A DNA stretch of 17,420 nucleotides, taken from the NCBI GenBank assembly GCA_049294415.1, contig JBAQCS010000050.1, positions 1 through 17,420 of the forward strand, written 5' to 3'. Positions 14,320 to 17,420 of this stretch are shown here, piece by piece. Position numbers and translations under genes: made by a program. This DNA is from JAEZRQ01 sp049294415 (lineage in GTDB: Bacteria > Patescibacteriota > Patescibacteriia > Patescibacteriales > UBA12465). The notes under the pieces were generated by a model. That model searched no databases. It was not told the DNA's origin and saw only the letters and a program-made list of their open reading frames with translations. Every line of letters begins with the position of its first letter. The first letter of the stretch is position 1.

Positions 14320-16839
14320 TTAATCTAACGGACTTTCCGGTTTATGTAAAGTGGTAGCACTGCGACGGTTTATTTCGAGTTCTACTAGGTTTCTATCTTG
14401 ACCAAACTTAAGCCTAGATAACGTTTTAATCTTACCAGGCATTTCTTCTCTTCTGACTCCTAAAAGTGGCCAAACTGTCTTTAAAGAAAAAGGTCTTAAA
14501 GCACTATTATCAACTAATAGTTTCAAGCAGGCCATACCTTTATTAACATTTAACAAATCAAATTCATTAAAAACTGGGGCAAATTCTTTAACTAAAAATT
14601 CCGCATCCTCAGAACCTATCTTAAAACTAAGCATTGTGCCAACGTTGCCAAAAACAGCATCTTTAATGGCATTATCTTGCCCCTTAGATAGCTGTCCGAT
14701 GTACTGGTGAGCAATAACTAGATTTAAACCATATTTTCTAGCTTCAGATAAAATTTGGCAAACGGAATTAGTGGTAAAGTTTTGAAATTCATCAATATAT
14801 AAATAAAAATCTTTGCGCTTATCAGCTGACATATCAGCTCTAGATAACGCTGCCATCAATATTTTACCAACGATAATCATACCTAACAGGTAAGCATTCA
14901 TTTCACCTACTACACCCTTACTAAGTTCTACTAGTAATATTTTTCTCTTATCCATCAAATCTCTAAAGTTAAAAGAGCTTTTTTGCTGACCAATAATTGG
15001 CCGCATCATGTCGTTAGAGATAAATGAAGTTAGCTTGGAAGTAATATAAGGAACGATATTAGCTAGAGCCGCTTCTCCGCCAGCTTTTTCTGCCTCATTA
15101 CGCCAGAAATCAACTACCGTTCTATTTTTACATCTTGATAGTTTTAAACGACGAAAATTTTCATCAGCTAAAACTTTAGGGATTTCCATAAGAGTTGAAC
15201 CGCTTTCTGGATCATCCATAATTAGCAACATGGCATTTCTCATATACTGCTCAAACATTGGGCCGCCAGTGGCTTTCAAATCATATAATTTATCAAAAAT
15301 ACCAATCATCTCGTTAATAACAAAACTTTTCTGTTCTGGATAACGTTCATCAAATTCTAATAAATTTAAAGCTAGCGGACGCTCTAAATCAGCCGGCGAA
15401 AAAACAATCACATCTTCAGCGCGTTCCGGAGGAATGCGTTCTAAAATATCATGAATCAAATCACCGTGAGGATCCATCACACAAATACCTTCTCCGTTTT
15501 CAATATCTTGAACGGCCATGTTAGTTAAAAGAACTGACTTACCAACACCTGATTTACCAATAACATACATATGACGACGTCTATCTTCTTGCTTAATTCT
15601 AATCTCTTTTTTAACACCACGAAAAACATTTTCCCCGAGTAACAACCCGCTATTAGGCACCTCGGATGGTGCTGGAGCGGTTTTAGAAGTTAGCCACAAA
15701 ATATTTGGTGTCTCTGTATAAATTAAAGGAAAATGAAAAATACTAGCCAGTTCTTCGGCATTTAATAAAAAAGAAATGTCATCTCTAAAGCGTCGATAAA
15801 TAAAATCAGAAACTAATTGATCGCCACCGCCCATCATTCTGGAAAAATTATTACCATAAGTATAATTATTATATTCTCCAAAAGATGACGCTATATTATC
15901 CATATAAAGCTTGGCTTGAATTTTATTACTAGCACAAGCAATAACTCTAATATTTACATCTAGACCTGATTTAGAATTCTTTTCTTCCATGGCTTTTAAC
16001 ATCTCTCTTTCTACTTCAGTTAAAGTCTTAGTTGGGGCCGCTTTATTCTCTTCTTTTTTACTACTAAAAGCTGAACCGATAAAACTAAGCGCATCCCAAA
16101 TACCGTTAGTGGCTGAAATTCCATCTTCAACTGAATTTTTTTCAATAATCTTAGTAACAGTTTTTTTAATTTTTTTATGCCAACCAGACTGAGCGCTCCT
16201 AACTACATATTGCAAACAAATACTTTCATTCTTAGCTAATTGCGACATAACGTTAACAATAGAATTCATCGGGTCAACTTCCATTTTCTGATAAGTCTTT
16301 AAAGGAAAAATAAAACTTTTTTTGGTTTTCATGTAACCAGAAGCAACCTGTGAATTAGGAGCAAAAGCATTATAATCTTCAACTTCTTCAATAACTGCTT
16401 CTGGATAATAAGCGGTGATTTGTTGTTCTAGATAACGAGAGCTATTTCTCGGTGCTACTACATAAAAAGCAATCTTATTATTACTAGCTACCACTTCAAA
16501 AGAAAAATGATCACGACGACCCAATAGCCACGACATAAAACCACTTTCGGCTCTTAGACCACCAATACTAGCAAAGACAGTTTCTCCTTTAGCTATTTCT
16601 TCGTGCATCTGATCCACAGTAAAACCATCGTCGTCGTCATTTGGTTTTTCTTTAGGAAGTCTAACTAAAAAAATTTGATGATCAACATAGGAATTGTTAA
16701 CAGCTATAGTTCTAACGAGGCGACGTAAAAATAAAACTAAAAAAGGTACGATAGCAATAACCGCTATAAAAACAAACACCCAAATTAAACCTTCGGGGTT
16801 GGAATTTTGAACCTCTAAACTGCCAAGAGTTGCGTTCAT
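14320..16839 (-). CDS. Membrane-anchored TraG/VirD4-like ATPase
   Basis: This is an 839-residue protein. One membrane helix lies near the N-terminus (about 18-39), followed by a cytoplasmic alpha/beta region (50-400) and a RecA-like motor of the TraG/TraD/VirD4 and HerA type. Its Walker A is GKSGVGKS (428-435), followed by CVMDPHGDL (453-461). The Walker B is FYLYIDEFQNF (678-688) and the sensor glutamine is in IAHQYIGQL (709-717). Such motors pump DNA or proteins through a membrane channel or coupling complex. The window has no relaxase, VirB4, VirB6 or pilus gene, and the neighbours are dnaX and serS, so this looks like a fixed chromosomal gene rather than part of a conjugative element. The gene lies 6 bases after the gene for a proline-rich helical protein, probably its partner. 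The function is not established; uptake, secretion or a DNA-segregation role are all possible. Confidence 0.85.
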   Translation of the reverse strand: MNATLGSLEVQNSNPEGLIWVFVFIAVIAIVPFLVLFLRRLVRTIAVNNSYVDHQIFLVRLPKEKPNDDDDGFTVDQMHEEIAKGETVFASIGGLRAESGFMSWLLGRRDHFSFEVVASNNKIAFYVVAPRNSSRYLEQQITAYYPEAVIEEVEDYNAFAPNSQVASGYMKTKKSFIFPLKTYQKMEVDPMNSIVNVMSQLAKNESICLQYVVRSAQSGWHKKIKKTVTKIIEKNSVEDGISATNGIWDALSFIGSAFSSKKEENKAAPTKTLTEVEREMLKAMEEKNSKSGLDVNIRVIACASNKIQAKLYMDNIASSFGEYNNYTYGNNFSRMMGGGDQLVSDFIYRRFRDDISFLLNAEELASIFHFPLIYTETPNILWLTSKTAPAPSEVPNSGLLLGENVFRGVKKEIRIKQEDRRRHMYVIGKSGVGKSVLLTNMAVQDIENGEGICVMDPHGDLIHDILERIPPERAEDVIVFSPADLERPLALNLLEFDERYPEQKSFVINEMIGIFDKLYDLKATGGPMFEQYMRNAMLLIMDDPESGSTLMEIPKVLADENFRRLKLSRCKNRTVVDFWRNEAEKAGGEAALANIVPYITSKLTSFISNDMMRPIIGQQKSSFNFRDLMDKRKILLVELSKGVVGEMNAYLLGMIIVGKILMAALSRADMSADKRKDFYLYIDEFQNFTTNSVCQILSEARKYGLNLVIAHQYIGQLSKGQDNAIKDAVFGNVGTMLSFKIGSEDAEFLVKEFAPVFNEFDLLNVNKGMACLKLLVDNSALRPFSLKTVWPLLGVRREEMPGKIKTLSRLKFGQDRNLVELEINRRSATTLHKPESPLD

Positions 16840-16845
16840 AATTAA

Positions 16846-17328
16846 TTAAAGCTTATTTTTTATTTTAATAATGTTATCGGTTTTTATTTTAGCCTCTTGA
16901 TCTAAAAAGAAACGATTAATGCCGGGGATAATACTTAACCACTTTCGAACTAAATTAATTATTTTATTAACATTAATTTTTGTCGCATCAAGCAAAACAT
17001 TAATTTTTTTAGCCGTCTTTTCCCCTTCTTCTTTAAAAATCTTTTGTTTATCTGGAGACATAGCTAAAAAAGTTTCGCTTAAGCCGTCTGATAAAATATT
17101 ATCAACTGCTATTTCTCTTTGGGCGTGATAATTATCAGTAGTATCTGTTTGAGGAGCAGCTGGAACAACAGGAGTTGGTGGCTGTAAAATTTCTGTTTTT
17201 TCAACAGTTACTTCTACTAATTTTTCCTTTTGAGGCTCAGCAATACTTTCCTTAACTAAAGGCTGACCACTTTCAATATGAGAGGCAGGTGCGACCTGTT
17301 CGATTTTAATATTTTTTTCACTATCCAT
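16846..17328 (-). CDS. Proline-rich helical protein of unknown function
   Basis: This is a 160-residue protein with no recognised family. The first 65 residues are likely disordered, rich in E, K, P, V and T, with a proline-rich part (LQPPTPVVPAAP). From about 66 on it is helical: AVDNILSDGL, then SPDKQKIFKEEGEKTAKKI and LVRKWLSIIPGINRFFLDQE, which looks amphipathic and could dock on a membrane or on the ATPase encoded 6 bases downstream. No signal peptide or clear membrane span is seen. The tight spacing with the TraG-like gene suggests the two act together as adaptor and motor; this is inference. The start ATG at 17328 lies 8 bases after the ferredoxin stop, without a Shine-Dalgarno site. 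Confidence 0.75.
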   Translation of the reverse strand: MDSEKNIKIEQVAPASHIESGQPLVKESIAEPQKEKLVEVTVEKTEILQPPTPVVPAAPQTDTTDNYHAQREIAVDNILSDGLSETFLAMSPDKQKIFKEEGEKTAKKINVLLDATKINVNKIINLVRKWLSIIPGINRFFLDQEAKIKTDNIIKIKNKL

Positions 17329-17336
17329 AAAATTGT

Positions 17337-17420
17337 TTATTCAACACTAATTGCTTCTACAGGACAAGCTGCTGCTGCTTCCTTAGCACAATCCTCATTA
17401 ACCTGAGCAATTACTTCGGA
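17337..17420 (-). CDS. C-terminal end of a [4Fe-4S] ferredoxin (partial)
   Basis: The last 27 codons and the TAA stop of a gene entering from the right edge are visible. The peptide ends NEDCAKEAAAACPVEAISVE. The block ACPVEAI carries the last cluster cysteine, followed by the typical Pro. A second Cys eight residues earlier sits where single-cluster ferredoxins of the Pyrococcus type have an extra, non-ligand cysteine. This fits a small soluble electron carrier with one [4Fe-4S] cluster. The N-terminal CxxCxxC ligands lie outside the window, so the exact type is open. The gene leads into the rest of the minus-strand operon with an 8-base gap. Confidence 0.78.
   Translation of the reverse strand, partial: SEVIAQVNEDCAKEAAAACPVEAISVE

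Noticed and set aside
15989..16192. Hydrophobic 67-codon plus-strand frame opposite the TraG-like gene
   Set aside because: Its hydrophobic look comes from reading the complement of a charged stretch; the real gene on the other strand is well supported.
14320..16839. Integrated conjugative element
   Set aside because: There is no relaxase, other type IV secretion gene, direct repeat pair or composition change; the neighbours are housekeeping genes. The nearby recombinase is far closer to Xer than to element integrases in context.

Overview
The window reads as a piece of a small, AT-rich bacterial chromosome. The gene set suggests Candidate Phyla Radiation (Patescibacteria). The main clues are a large surface or secreted protein ending in 51-residue FG-GAP-like repeats, a chromosomal TraG/VirD4-type ATPase outside any conjugation locus, a membrane-anchored beta-sandwich protein carrying a GDQLG...GPVPP...PTNYW segment, almost no Shine-Dalgarno sites and very tight gene packing. 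This placement is inference from gene content. The window has no rRNA or ribosomal protein gene that could fix the lineage. All reading frames are intact under the standard code. No tRNA, rRNA, CRISPR array, insertion sequence or prophage was seen.

Layout. (1) 1-1048, minus strand: a CorA-type divalent-cation channel followed by a rho-independent terminator. (2) 1058-3737, plus strand: a strong sigma70-type promoter drives a fused WecG/TagA glycosyltransferase-Nudix protein and then gltX. (3) 3768-5026, plus strand: an extended -10 promoter lies directly against the ATG of a secreted coiled-coil M23 peptidoglycan hydrolase, so its transcript is probably leaderless. A bidirectional terminator at 5040-5070 closes this unit and the convergent one. 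(4) 5095-6115, minus strand: a single Xer tyrosine recombinase with its own promoter. (5) 6147-17420, minus strand: ten genes in a row with gaps of 0-25 bases, probably one long operon entered from beyond the right edge. In transcription order they are the 3' end of a ferredoxin gene, a proline-rich helical protein, a membrane TraG/VirD4-like ATPase, dnaX, serS, a secreted TIM-barrel glycoside-hydrolase-like protein with a repeat propeller, a membrane-anchored beta-sandwich protein, alr, ftsQ and a 46-codon membrane-protein gene.

Together the genes cover envelope building and division (alanine racemase, FtsQ, M23 hydrolase, WecG/TagA transferase, surface proteins), chromosome replication and resolution (DnaX, Xer), translation charging (GltX, SerS) and membrane transport (CorA, TraG-like ATPase). 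The most interesting items are the glycosyltransferase-Nudix fusion, the small membrane gene behind ftsQ, the TraG-like ATPase and its partner in a housekeeping operon, the leaderless-type promoter, the near absence of Shine-Dalgarno sites with one clear exception at serS, and the absence of TGA among 15 stop codons.
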